DNA from: an uncultured Bacteroidales bacterium
GTDB lineage: Bacteria > Bacteroidota > Bacteroidia > Bacteroidales > F082
Length of the DNA stretch: 33,137 bases
Assembly (NCBI GenBank): GCA_946405575.1
Contig: CAMJHP010000033.1
Location: 1-33,137, forward strand
Reading direction: 5' to 3'
In this document: piece after piece, positions 15,201 to 22,719 of the stretch
How the letters are laid out: every line of letters begins with the position of its first letter
Numbering within the stretch: the stretch's first letter is position 1
Program-made: the position numbers and the translations under genes
The notes under the pieces: model-generated
Told to the model about the DNA's origin: nothing
The model's input: only the letters and a program-made list of their open reading frames with translations
Database searches by the model: none

Positions 15201-16428
15201 TGCCAGCCGTGAATTCAATATCGCCGGGTGCCAAGGCCACGCGAAGATAGTCGTATGAGCTCTCACCTTTTGCGTTCCAATCGAAGAAGAAGGTGTAGGT
15301 GCCTTGGGCAAAGTTGAACAGTTTTGAGGCATAAATCGCTGTATTGCCATGTTCATATTCGTAAGTTGTTCCGCCGTCTTTGGAAACATATATGGATTTT
15401 TCTCCGCCATTGTTGACCGTACTGCCCCAGCACCATTGGTTGGTGAGGTTACCGTTGGTGACCCCCCAGTCGTTATTGTTCTCAAAGTCCTGTGAGTATG
15501 GATTTGTTGCATCCACAACCAAAGCTTCACGGGTAGTGGTAAAGGTTTTGTTGGCCCATTTGCTCTTATCACCGTCACCGCAATTGGCGCGGACATAGGC
15601 ATAATAAGTGGTTTGGGCGGTCAGATTGGCCAATGCCTTGTTGCATTCCGTGACTTGATAGGTGGGAGTGGTGTTCTCGTCAGGAATGTCGGTAGCCGTT
15701 GTGGTCATATAAACCTCCCAGTTGTTTTGGCCTTCGGTCCCCGCCGTCCAAGTCAAAATGGCCGAATGGGCAGTGATACTGGTTGCAGTGAAACTCTTGG
15801 GCTTGGCACAAGTGACGGAAGCCATTTCAATGTCTAGAACGATTTGGTTTTTGTATGTGGTTGGTGTCCCGGAAATGGTTGGATTGGTGGGATCAGGATT
15901 GGTGTAATCATTTCTATAATAGATGGATTGCGTGGAGGATGCGGTAAAAATGCGACACGACATGCCACTCACATCATTACCGGTATTGTCGTCCACGATA
16001 ACGGCCAAGTTGCCGCCATCGTATGAGAAAGGATTACTGAAAGTAATAGTTGTCCAGACATTTGCTGTCATGTCAACGTTTCCACTAAACACTAGATCGT
16101 TGGCGGAGACAGTAATCCAGTCTGTGGCGTTTGAGAACGACTCCTTGTCGGTGTTGACTAGATAGATACTGAAGTTACGGGTCTTGGTTGAACCGCCGTT
16201 GTAAAAAGCGATGCTGTTGATGGTGCCTGCACCACCGCCTGCATCTTCAATCTCTGTAGCAGTGTAGATTTGCTGCGTAAGTGAATACTTGTAGTAAGAA
16301 TGGCTCGGCAGATTGGCATCGTTTTGTGAACCCGACCCAATCTGAATTTCGTCGGCTCTCAAAGGAACCGAAAACAATCCAATCATTCCTATCAATAGGA
16401 ATAATCGCGTAAAGAATTTTGAATACAT
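12295..16428 (-). CDS. Cobalamin-riboswitch-controlled giant Fn3/adhesin surface protein
   Basis: 1377 residues from MYSKFFTRLF; the signal peptide ends PLRA. The longer frame back to 16635 enters the riboswitch. Order: an N-terminal all-beta module (about 25-205; YKYSLTQQIYTATEIEDAGG), then at least five Fn3-like domains, each opening with a Cys-x-x-Pro pattern (CAKPKSF, CPRPTNL, CEKPTNW, CLVPSGL, CLVPDNL). Three jelly-roll, cleaved-adhesin-like modules are interleaved (for example YSQDFENNNDWGV). Two ~75-residue modules with GWNWF / GSNWF motifs close the protein. It has no recognisable T9SS sorting domain, unlike its operon partner. Role inferred: surface adhesion or ligand capture under B12 limitation. 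Cleaved-adhesin modules in Porphyromonas bind hemoglobin/heme, so a corrinoid ligand is conceivable but unproven. Confidence 0.82.
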   Translation of the reverse strand: MYSKFFTRLFLLIGMIGLFSVPLRADEIQIGSGSQNDANLPSHSYYKYSLTQQIYTATEIEDAGGGAGTINSIAFYNGGSTKTRNFSIYLVNTDKESFSNATDWITVSANDLVFSGNVDMTANVWTTITFSNPFSYDGGNLAVIVDDNTGNDVSGMSCRIFTASSTQSIYYRNDYTNPDPTNPTISGTPTTYKNQIVLDIEMASVTCAKPKSFTATSITAHSAILTWTAGTEGQNNWEVYMTTTATDIPDENTTPTYQVTECNKALANLTAQTTYYAYVRANCGDGDKSKWANKTFTTTREALVVDATNPYSQDFENNNDWGVTNGNLTNQWCWGSTVNNGGEKSIYVSKDGGTTYEYEHGNTAIYASKLFNFAQGTYTFFFDWNAKGESSYDYLRVALAPGDIEFTAGTNLYTGVSTNALPNGWIALDGGSKLNLSDSWQNQSAEASVSGTYTMVFIWRNDGSGGNQPPAAIDNISISFMTCPRPTNLTSSNITGRTATLSWTENGTATNWMLQYSTNNSFTENLSEISVSGTTSQNLAGLTPETKYYARVKSVLGNEESSWSDITDFTTTATCEKPTNWKYTPYSATAYSGIVEWEGNANGYNIAYRPTSDFAPSDETLQDVTHVTLGSVNSYTLQNLTPETKYYVYIQADCGAEDGTSSWSNRVIFTTEATCLVPSGLSATATSTTITLSWTAGAEDQEAWDIRYKKSTDSDYTYIHLDNHPETSYTITGLSPVTTYDVNVRAWCDENDQSKWGASVNQSYDKSVTTACGAIELPYTCDFEGTLQTVNSCKIPSCWSVIKGYQNSTYSYGIPTVANQSSSTQPIAYPHGGSYCLYFLNSTASGTAEEYAILPEISESYNLKDIQIRFWVKSYSSACTMEMGVMTDPSNASTYVKVEDVEMTSTYTEKTISLSSYIGKGRYIALKCPAANMYSQAFYVDDITVEYIPSCLVPDNLETDEVGVNEATLSWTPLGDETAWNIQYKKASDNEWSEPITVEEITYTLTGLQRSTLYEARVQANCDDDDQSDWTTPTSFSTVCGIWTIDETNALIEDFHSETFPPACWQKVNFGEMGITNGWFQTFNNPLDNQGAVSSDFKYETWLFLPLMHLDGEAFLTFDHLFGNGDDYIPSSVMITTDTDIDLEDIKTENFIAQHFTSLWTADENDLPSTRRNEIVSLNNYDGQDVYIAFRYEGSYNYSGRMWYIDHIEVYVNANQTVELTQGWNWFVPTIDITLEELETSLDTNGISIISQNSGIATYDDEDNEWSGTLTSLSSGQVYNIKVSNDCNFTLSGIAVCHLTISIEQGSNWFGYTGLQSVTIEQILNDFTPAEGDRIFSFDEGFITYEDNEWSGSFTYLQPGHGYIYISQDSENKTINF

Positions 16429-16584
16429 AATACAAAAGTTTATAGGTTTGACATTCAATTCATTACCCAAAAACTTCTGGAAAAATGTTGGAATACCTAA
16501 AATGTAGATAACGCCCTCGGTAGGGCATACCTTATTAAATATAGAATCCCAGCTCCAATTCCCGGAAGCCTTGTTTCGCGACTT

Positions 16585-16738
16585 GAGGCAGGTCTTCTGA
16601 CTGAGGTCTTTTCTTGCCGCCTTCCCGAAAGACAAGGCTTTCAGTGACGTTCATGGCAAGCGTTGTAACCAACACAGCAGCGGGAACTGTCCGGGATTCA
16701 CACCCGATTCCCTATTGAGTCCGTTGGGGACACCACAA
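16585..16738 (-). ncRNA. Cobalamin riboswitch 2
   Basis: Read on the minus strand: GGTGTCCCC, GGGAATCGGGTGTGAATCCC, CCCGCTGCTGTG, GTCACTG, GGGAAGGCGGC and AGTCAGAAGACCTGCC, the ordered blocks of a B12 aptamer. It lies between a promoter (16745-16754) and the giant Fn3 gene, whose ATG is about 155 bases downstream. Confidence 0.94.
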
Positions 16739-16744
16739 ATCGGC

Positions 16745-16754
16745 TGCAAAGGTA
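16745..16754 (-). promoter_or_regulatory. Promoter of the second riboswitch operon
   Basis: Minus-strand TACCTTTG followed by CA, matching TAnnTTTG, immediately upstream of the aptamer. The core is identical to the promoter of riboswitch 1. Confidence 0.75.
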
Positions 16755-16810
16755 CAGCTTTTTTTCTTTTGCCCGATAAAAAACAGACTCTTATTTGCTT
16801 GTTTCTCATA

Positions 16811-16915
16811 TCAGACAAGCACTGAGTGTTGGAACTCATACATTATAGCGGAATCTAATCTAGCTAAAACCGCCTCAAAAGGATAAAGCCTGTCAGCATT
16901 GGCACTCAGGTCTTT
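16811..16915 (-). pseudogene. Remnant of a histidine acid phosphatase C-terminus
   Basis: The minus-strand translation LSANADRLYPFEAVLARLDS aligns with the last 20 or so residues of the intact phosphatase at 20508-21776 (LITNADGLYPFETILSRIEA), with 11 of 20 identical. Nothing upstream of it is recognisable as phosphatase, so this is a short surviving fragment. Confidence 0.6.
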
Positions 16916-17053
16916 GGCTTCGGATGTGGCAATGCCTTATATGTCAATTGGATAAGTTCGGAAAGATAATTGCAATCGCTTTATGGAAGTGCGTTGCACC
17001 TGATACATCTTGTTTCATAGGTCGTTTTCTTTGTCGTCAAAACCAAATATTTC

Positions 17054-17185
17054 TCTGGAACCGAAATCTTGATTAAAGGCAAGAAAGTTGGCGAATTGAG
17101 CTTGATTGTTGATAACCTCACGGATGTTTGCTATCTCAGCAATAAGCGCAAGCCCGAAGGCTTCTTCGGCAAAATGATGGCCTAA
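17054..17185 (+). pseudogene. Remnant of a TonB-receptor C-terminus
   Basis: The translation SGTEILIKGKKVGELSLIVD and the following NLTDVCY match the receptor at 4039-6132 at 23 of 27 residues, then diverge and stop. No plug or barrel sequence precedes it. The fragment ends six bases before the convergent HEAT gene. Confidence 0.75.
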
Positions 17186-17191
17186 AAGCAT

Positions 17192-17794
17192 TTAGCCATT
17201 TCCCGCCGCACGGATAGCACCCAAACAATGAATTCTGACAACTCGGTTGGTGTCGGTTTCCGCAATGTTGCGCAACTGCTCAAGGTAAGGCTTGACGAAA
17301 TCGGGTCTGCGTTTGCCAAGGACTCGGAACATTTCTGGTGCCTCCATCCTGACCTTATCGTTGCCATCGTATAACAGTGCTGCATACAATGGCAATTGAT
17401 TCTTATATGGGACGGGTGCAACGGTGGCGATGTTCTCCGACGCCCAAACAAAAGCCAGCCTGACGCTCGCCTCTTCATCTTGGGCAAAGCGAAACAAATC
17501 AGCCCAATATGGCTCGATCGACTTGAAACGACCTCTCCCAATTCTTCCGAGGGCATTGACGGCACGCTCACGAAGAAGGGGTTCTGTGCTATCACAAAAA
17601 GCAGCGATTGCGGGCACATAATCCATAATGGAGAATGGAAAAGCAAGTCCCATCTCGCCGAGCAGCCAAAGCGCTTTTGACTTAATCTTTGTGGATTCCG
17701 ATGCCAATAGCGATGCAACATATGGGATGTTTTTTTCCCATAATTCTTTGCTTTTCGTCAGCACACCAAGTTCTTTGTATAACGTTGAGTCCAT
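17192..17794 (-). CDS. HEAT-repeat protein
   Basis: 200 residues with paired helices of HEAT type, about five repeats (KSKALWLLGEMGLAF, RERAVNALGRIGRG, VRLAFVWASENIA, VRMEAPEMFRVLGKR, RIHCLGAIRAAG). No signal peptide, so it is probably cytoplasmic. Such proteins serve as binding scaffolds or DNA-alkylation-repeat-like factors, but no catalytic motif is present. A second copy of its first codons (MDS.LYK) survives just downstream of the phosphatase gene at 20445-20501, indicating that a phosphatase-HEAT gene pair existed before rearrangement. Confidence 0.75.
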   Translation of the reverse strand: MDSTLYKELGVLTKSKELWEKNIPYVASLLASESTKIKSKALWLLGEMGLAFPFSIMDYVPAIAAFCDSTEPLLRERAVNALGRIGRGRFKSIEPYWADLFRFAQDEEASVRLAFVWASENIATVAPVPYKNQLPLYAALLYDGNDKVRMEAPEMFRVLGKRRPDFVKPYLEQLRNIAETDTNRVVRIHCLGAIRAAGNG

Positions 17795-17902
17795 TTTATC
17801 CCATCGTTACATCTAATACCATAATCAGCACAAAACCAAGGGCAAAGCCGATGGCGTTCCATAATGGCTGTAATTATATGAGCGCAAAGTTGGAAATTCT
17901 AA

Positions 17903-18733
17903 TCAAAAAGCGAACTCATATCTCGCGCCCACCCAGCCACGGAAGCCTGTTTCCTTGGTGTAAGACTTCAGTTTGGTGCCTTCGGCGTTGGCATCCACTT
18001 GCTTTTCCATAAGGTAATCGCACAAGATGTAGAAATTCAAGGTGTTGCGTTTGTCCAACCTGATATCTGCGCCCAAAGAGCCTCTCAGACGGTTGACATA
18101 GCCTCCGTTGAAACCCTTCAAGAACCAACCAGGATCGCTTTCTTCGGAATAGTCATCCAAAGTGACATAAACATTGCCATCGTAAGCCGTCTCAATGACA
18201 GGCGCATTCAGATAGTTTCGCACTTCGAAATAAGCGTATGGCTGCACTATGCCGAAGCCTTTATACAAGGCTTTTACACGGCTTTTCAGCGTTAGTGCGT
18301 TTTGTGGATTTTGGTACACATTGAAGTCGCCCGTGCGGCGCGTCACCTGAAAGCGTTCTTTCAGCGAGAAGTTCCAGCTGCCGTAATGTATGGTGCCTGT
18401 GATATCTGCCATCAGTCTGTGGCGCATGCTCTTGAATGATTCGGTACTAGCGCCATAGCCGTTGATGAGCGCATAACCCAATCCGAGTTTGATGTTGGGA
18501 TGCACTTTGTAGCTTAATGCCACCGTAGTTTGCAGACGGTCAAGGCTGCTGAAGTTGTTGTCGAAACGCACCTCTTCCTCCAGGGAAATATGCAGACCTC
18601 GGGTGATTCTCTTGTCAAGGCTCAATGAAATCCTTCCGCCAAATTCGGGGGCGAGGGCGACATTGGTTTGGGCTGTTGCCAAAATGGGGAACAACAATCC
18701 CAGCATCAATATGATGATATGTTTGCTTTTCAT
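17903..18733 (-). CDS. DUF2490-type outer-membrane beta-barrel protein
   Basis: 276 residues; the signal peptide ends ATAQ. The remainder is a series of amphipathic strands (SLSLDKRITRGLHISLEEEV, LGLGYALINGYG, HRLMADITGTI, FSLKERFQVTRR) ending in WVGARYEFAF, a typical C-terminal barrel strand. Matches the DUF2490 family of Bacteroidota outer-membrane proteins, whose function is unknown. It follows the carbohydrate-binding lipoprotein on the same strand, 75 bases apart, with a small hairpin (about 18772-18793) between them, so co-transcription is likely. Confidence 0.82.
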   Translation of the reverse strand: MKSKHIIILMLGLLFPILATAQTNVALAPEFGGRISLSLDKRITRGLHISLEEEVRFDNNFSSLDRLQTTVALSYKVHPNIKLGLGYALINGYGASTESFKSMRHRLMADITGTIHYGSWNFSLKERFQVTRRTGDFNVYQNPQNALTLKSRVKALYKGFGIVQPYAYFEVRNYLNAPVIETAYDGNVYVTLDDYSEESDPGWFLKGFNGGYVNRLRGSLGADIRLDKRNTLNFYILCDYLMEKQVDANAEGTKLKSYTKETGFRGWVGARYEFAF

Positions 18734-18808
18734 AACTGAATTTTTTTCTTGAACTCCAATATTTATTTTGCACGGCTGCCACAGTGTGACAGCCCTACAA
18801 TTCTAAAT

Positions 18809-20374
18809 TTAAAACGGTCCGTGACCGCCACCACCTGGGCCGCCGCCACCGCCATTGCCACCCGTGTAAGACGAGAGGCTTACAGAATTGCCGCCACTGA
18901 CGGAAGCATCCGTGTAAAACGAACCCTCAAAGCATTCTGTTCCGCCCGTAACATTTACATTAGATTGTAAGGTAGGGGAGGAGACACCTGAGACGACAAG
19001 GGGTGTTCCTCCGCTTGCAGGGGCCTTGAAAGCGTAGGTTGTTAAGCCAACGGTCAAGCCGTACCAAGTGTTTTGCGACCAAGAAGAGGCCGAATAGCAA
19101 CTCTGTGAGAGTGAGGAGCCGCTCTCCAATCCGCCAATGGCCACCAAGGTGCCTCCTGTGAGGTAGAGTTTGTAGCCGCCCTCCGAGTTGGCATCAACGG
19201 CCAATTCGGGAGAACTGGCGCTGATGGCATAAACCACGCCGCCTTTGATATAGCAATTGCCATTGGCATCGAGGCCGTCGTTGCCTTGGCTATAGGCGCA
19301 GACCAACCCGCCCGAAATGGTGAGATTGCCGCCTGAGTTGATGGCGTCGTCCGATTGGGAATGACTGTACACCTCGCCACCCGAAACCGAAAGCGTGCCC
19401 TTGGCTTCGATGCCTTCGTGGGCTGTGCAGTTTACCACTACATAGCTACCTTTGAAAATCAAGTTTCCGTCGAACTTGAGACCTTTAGCCGAAACACCGT
19501 TGGAACTATTGTTGCCCCATCCGCCATGGCCTCCACCGCCGCCATTAGAGCCGAAATTGCTTCCGGTTACCGTCACATTGACCGTGCCGCCATAAAAGTA
19601 GCCGTTGCCGTCGCTGCTGATGCCCTTGCCTCCTGTTCCTGTGCTGGTGAGCCTCAACGAACCATCTGTCATCTTGACGTAGTCCTTGCCCCTGACACAA
19701 GCAGGCTTCAAAGTGTCGTTACCGCTGACAATGACTGAACTTGACACCTCGATGGTAATGGCACCACTAATAAAATGCACATAGTCATCGGAAACGATGC
19801 CCGACTTGCCCGTCGCTGCAACAGTGAGGCTTCCTTCGCCACTGAAGATGAACTGGCCTTCGCCAAATATCACGCCTTTTTCGTCTTCGGTGTCAGGTGT
19901 GTCGGTGTAATTTGTACCGTCAGCAAGCGTGTTTTCGCCTTTCAAAACTATGAAAGTACGCTTGCCTTTACTCGGCTCGGCCTGCACGCCTTGCACATTG
20001 ATGGCCGCGCCATTGGGATTGGTGATGCTCACGCCATTCAGTGTAATGGTTTGTTTCTTCGCGCTATAGAGCTTGAAGAAACCATCGTTAGTAGTTCCTG
20101 AAAGTTCATACATCACATATTCTTCGCCCGAATATGCAATGGTCACATCGTTGCCATTGACGGTCACGATGAAGTCGTCGTTGGTGCCGGTAACAACCGC
20201 ATTTCCATTGGTGGAAAAGCCCACGCCAACCGTTTGTGTGAACACTGTATTGGCAATGAGGTCTTCGCTGTCGTCGATCTCAATTGGATCGATGAGGATG
20301 ATATTGTCCTTTTGGCAACTTGCAACCGGCAATCCCAGCAAGACCAACAAAAAGTAATTCAAGAGTCGTTTCAT
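18809..20374 (-). CDS. Carbohydrate-binding-domain lipoprotein (DUF4353-like)
   Basis: 521 residues. Lipoprotein signal peptide with lipobox LPVASC (Cys20). The body is a repetitive beta-solenoid with many short GG..SG turns (GIVSDDYVHFISG, KGISSDGNGYFYGGTVNVTV, GIEAKGTLSVSGGEVYSH, DGLDANGNCYIKGGVVYAI), the pattern of the carbohydrate-binding domain annotated as DUF4353. It ends in a Gly-rich tail (GGNGGGGGPGGGGHGPF). Homologues often sit near CotH kinase or polyphosphate-polymerase genes, but none is visible here. Likely surface-attached; its ligand is unknown. The first gene of a probable two-gene operon with the DUF2490 barrel. Confidence 0.78.
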   Translation of the reverse strand: MKRLLNYFLLVLLGLPVASCQKDNIILIDPIEIDDSEDLIANTVFTQTVGVGFSTNGNAVVTGTNDDFIVTVNGNDVTIAYSGEEYVMYELSGTTNDGFFKLYSAKKQTITLNGVSITNPNGAAINVQGVQAEPSKGKRTFIVLKGENTLADGTNYTDTPDTEDEKGVIFGEGQFIFSGEGSLTVAATGKSGIVSDDYVHFISGAITIEVSSSVIVSGNDTLKPACVRGKDYVKMTDGSLRLTSTGTGGKGISSDGNGYFYGGTVNVTVTGSNFGSNGGGGGHGGWGNNSSNGVSAKGLKFDGNLIFKGSYVVVNCTAHEGIEAKGTLSVSGGEVYSHSQSDDAINSGGNLTISGGLVCAYSQGNDGLDANGNCYIKGGVVYAISASSPELAVDANSEGGYKLYLTGGTLVAIGGLESGSSLSQSCYSASSWSQNTWYGLTVGLTTYAFKAPASGGTPLVVSGVSSPTLQSNVNVTGGTECFEGSFYTDASVSGGNSVSLSSYTGGNGGGGGPGGGGHGPF

Positions 20375-20444
20375 CTTTGTGGTTAATATTTGTCAGATAA
20401 CCATAAATTGGGGTGCTTTATTGTACTTATTTCGCTTTTTTTCC

Positions 20445-20501
20445 TTAATATATCTTCCTTATATCCGTGTCAATGAGCTTTTTATATAACACCGAATCCA
20501 T
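20445..20501 (-). pseudogene. N-terminal stub of a HEAT-repeat gene
   Basis: MDSVLYKKLIDTDIRKIY then stop; the first residues match the HEAT protein at 17192-17794 (MDSTLYKEL). It starts six bases after the phosphatase stop codon, as the second gene of an operon would. Confidence 0.5.
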
Positions 20502-20507
20502 TATGAA

Positions 20508-21776
20508 CTATTTTGTGACAGCTTCAATTCTACTCAAGATGGTTTCAAACGGATAAAGCCCATCAGCATTGGTAATCAGGCCTTTGAGTCGAATAGGGAA
20601 GACCATTGGTGGGTTTTCCAAATCCAACAAGGTCATATTGCGTAGTTGATGGGTGCTTTGGTATACGAGGTTGAGTGCCACGAAAACTTGGCCTGCGGTA
20701 TCTTCCCATCTCTCGATGACTAACTTGGAGCCTATGGGCGTCTTTTTCTCGATGGTATTTGGTAGACTGTAGTCCTCAGCTTCCAAAGCAGCCAAAACGC
20801 TGGCGATATTGGAGTCGTGGCCGCAGAGGAAGGTGAAAAGGCGGCTTTCTGTCTGCAATTCTTCTAGCATTGTCTTCAAGAGCGGTCGGGCCACTTGCTT
20901 GGCCACCGCAGGCGCGGTAAACAGCACGTCGCCATACCAGTCCTTGATGGCCGATATGCTTTCCCAATCCTCCCAACGCAAGGTGTCACCAAAGGCTGCC
21001 TTCACGGCATCGGGTTCCTCATAATATTGCAGTATGAGCGCATCGGCAGCCTGACAGGCAATCCGTAAAGAACCGCCCATACCCGGTTCGCGGTATTTGA
21101 TGAGATACACATGTGCGTCGTCGGTGCGGAAATGGCAAGTGTCGCCTTCAAGGCAGGCTTTGCTTTGATTGATGTCGAGCACGCGTTCCAGCACCTTGTA
21201 GTTATCCGTCATCTTCTCTCCTATGCCAACCACGCCTTTTTCGCCGCCCATTGCGGTAATCTGTTGTTGGGCAAAGGCTTTGAAATCCTCGTTGTCGTCG
21301 GTGATTTGCGGAGCGAACACGGAATCCATTCTACCCAATTCATAGTGGTGCTCGATGCTGATGTTGGCCACGGGCAGCATCCCCGATGAGAAATACTGTG
21401 CCGTAGCGATGGTGCGCTGCAACGAGTTGGCATAGAAGCGTATAGTTCCCTCTGTGGGAATTTCGTTTTCCCGCATCAATCCCTCGCTGACCAGCCATTT
21501 GTGGAAATATTGGCCCATCATAGTCTCCAATGTGCCGCCACGTAGCGACAACTCACCAGGAGCCGATGACCAATGATGCCATTCGTGTGGCGTGATGCGT
21601 TGCAATGTTGATTGCCTTCCTGACAGGGGTGAGCGGATGTTGTGTCGGCTCAACACTACAACTTGTTTCAAGGTGTAACGCTCACCGAAAGCTTCAGGGC
21701 GGTTGGATTGTGCAAAAATTGTGAGCGACATTCCCCATAAGAGGAAACTCAGAAGTGTTCTATAGGTTTTGAACAT
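20508..21776 (-). CDS. Exported histidine acid phosphatase (phytase/glucose-1-phosphatase type)
   Basis: 422 residues; the signal peptide ends TIFAQ. Branch 2 histidine phosphatase: catalytic RHNIRSP (RHxxRxP) near residue 44, and the HD proton-donor motif in GHDSNIASVLAALE. Hydrolyses phosphomonoesters such as phytate or sugar phosphates in the periplasm or at the surface; the exact substrate is not predictable. The start is supported by a promoter with the -7 box at 21794-21801. A decayed stub of a HEAT gene follows it, and a fragment of a second copy of its C-terminus lies at 16811-16915. Confidence 0.88.
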   Translation of the reverse strand: MFKTYRTLLSFLLWGMSLTIFAQSNRPEAFGERYTLKQVVVLSRHNIRSPLSGRQSTLQRITPHEWHHWSSAPGELSLRGGTLETMMGQYFHKWLVSEGLMRENEIPTEGTIRFYANSLQRTIATAQYFSSGMLPVANISIEHHYELGRMDSVFAPQITDDNEDFKAFAQQQITAMGGEKGVVGIGEKMTDNYKVLERVLDINQSKACLEGDTCHFRTDDAHVYLIKYREPGMGGSLRIACQAADALILQYYEEPDAVKAAFGDTLRWEDWESISAIKDWYGDVLFTAPAVAKQVARPLLKTMLEELQTESRLFTFLCGHDSNIASVLAALEAEDYSLPNTIEKKTPIGSKLVIERWEDTAGQVFVALNLVYQSTHQLRNMTLLDLENPPMVFPIRLKGLITNADGLYPFETILSRIEAVTK

Positions 21777-21793
21777 TTTGTTTTGTTTGCTTG

Positions 21794-21801
21794 CAAAAGT
21801 A
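21794..21801 (-). promoter_or_regulatory. Promoter -7 box for the phosphatase
   Basis: Minus-strand TACTTTTG matches TAnnTTTG and lies 18 bases before the ATG. It directly abuts the T-run of the upstream terminator. Confidence 0.6.
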
Positions 21802-21802
21802 C

Positions 21803-21840
21803 AAAAAAATTGTGCGAGACCGAGGCTCTGTCTCGCACAA
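21803..21840 (-). terminator. Strong intrinsic terminator between element C and the phosphatase
   Basis: TTGTGCGAGAC (21810-21820) and GTCTCGCACAA (21830-21840) form a perfect 11-bp stem. On the minus strand it is followed by seven T residues; on the plus strand no T-run follows, so it terminates leftward transcription. Confidence 0.85.
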
Positions 21841-21881
21841 TAAAACTAACTCAAAATTCATTCTAAATGTATGACAAAAAT
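21803..21881 (-). ncRNA. Candidate ~80-nt small RNA
   Basis: The promoter half of element C (-7-like box TTACTTTG, 21895-21888, minus strand) points left, and the strong terminator ends ~80 bases downstream, before the phosphatase's own promoter. No plausible protein gene fits in between: a 33-codon frame from 21861 runs through the terminator. A short structured RNA is the simplest reading, but there is no direct evidence of transcription. Confidence 0.35.
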
Positions 21882-21884
21882 CTG

Positions 21885-21934
21885 CTGCAAAGTAATGGCT
21901 TTTCCGAAGACTGTGAAATCCCCAATGATGGGTA
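21885..21934 (-). promoter_or_regulatory. Shared 50-bp promoter/operator element, copy C
   Basis: Aligns without gaps with copies A and B: 15/16 identical in the -7 half and 20/22 in the GTGAAATCCC...GATGGGTA half, with a variable 12-base middle. It lies between the divergent phosphatase and hemerythrin genes, next to a LuxR-type regulator gene. Confidence 0.6.
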
Positions 21935-21991
21935 TTTTGCCTCGGGCAGAATCCCTATATCTGGCGATGCGGCAGACTTGCGAAATTTTCC

Positions 21992-21999
21992 TATTTTTG
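21992..21999 (+). promoter_or_regulatory. Promoter -7 box for the hemerythrin/LuxR operon
   Basis: TATTTTTG matches TAnnTTTG, 21 bases before the ATG at 22021. This fixes the start 50 codons inside the longest open frame. Confidence 0.6.
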
Positions 22000-22020
22000 C
22001 CCCATCAAATCAGTAATATC

Positions 22021-22719
22021 ATGCCTAGAAAGAAAACTACTTTCTCGAAAGACACCAAATTTGCCGAGTTGTTGACAGACGACCGTAGGCTGTTGCAATT
22101 GTTGCCCCGTTTTGGCATAGGATTAGGCTTCGGTGACCGCAGTGTGGACCAAGTGTGCCAATTGAACAATGTCAATACTGAGTTGTTTCTCATGATTTGT
22201 GAAATCTATTCTGACAACAATTTCAAGCCTGGACAATATGAACTTCAACATATCGATATGAGTGACTTGCTTGCTTATCTCAAGTCCTCGCACTTATATT
22301 ATCTTGACGAGCGTTTCCCGCACATCGAGGAGCATCTGCAACGCATCATAGACGCTTGTGGACAGAAATACGGCCCTATGTTGCGCCATTTTTATGACGA
22401 GTACAAACAAGAGGTGATGCGACACATCAAATACTACGAGGAAGAGGTGGTGTTCCCATATATTGAGGCTTTGCTCAGCGAGCAACGTACTGATTCCTAT
22501 AAGATTGATGAGTTTGAGCATAACCACACCAACATACAGGATGTACTCGATGATATGATGAATATATTGCTTAAATACCTTCCAGGAGACATCCTGCCCA
22601 AGGAACGCATTGAGATCTCGTATGACATTATGGAATTGAGCGACGACTTGAATCGCCACTCAATTATCGAGGAACGTATTCTCATTCCCTGTGTTGAATC
22701 CCTTGAAGTTACACTATGA
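22021..22719 (+). CDS. Hemerythrin-like HHE protein (RIC/ScdA-related)
   Basis: 232 residues from MPRKKTTFSK. An N-terminal ~70-residue region resembles the ScdA/RIC N-domain but lacks its CCGG. The following helical bundle has iron-ligand candidates His91, His101/105, His135 with Glu139-141, His167/169 (EHNH) and His213 with Glu217 (RHSIIEE). RIC/DnrN-type proteins carry a di-iron site and help repair iron-sulfur clusters or sense oxidative and nitrosative stress. The stop overlaps the LuxR gene start (ATGA at 22716-22719), so the two are coupled. It could be a stress or O2/NO sensor acting with the regulator. Confidence 0.82.
   Translation: MPRKKTTFSKDTKFAELLTDDRRLLQLLPRFGIGLGFGDRSVDQVCQLNNVNTELFLMICEIYSDNNFKPGQYELQHIDMSDLLAYLKSSHLYYLDERFPHIEEHLQRIIDACGQKYGPMLRHFYDEYKQEVMRHIKYYEEEVVFPYIEALLSEQRTDSYKIDEFEHNHTNIQDVLDDMMNILLKYLPGDILPKERIEISYDIMELSDDLNRHSIIEERILIPCVESLEVTL

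Noticed and set aside
16429..16635. Extended N-terminus of the giant Fn3 protein
   Set aside because: It overlaps the second riboswitch; the signal peptide begins at 16428.
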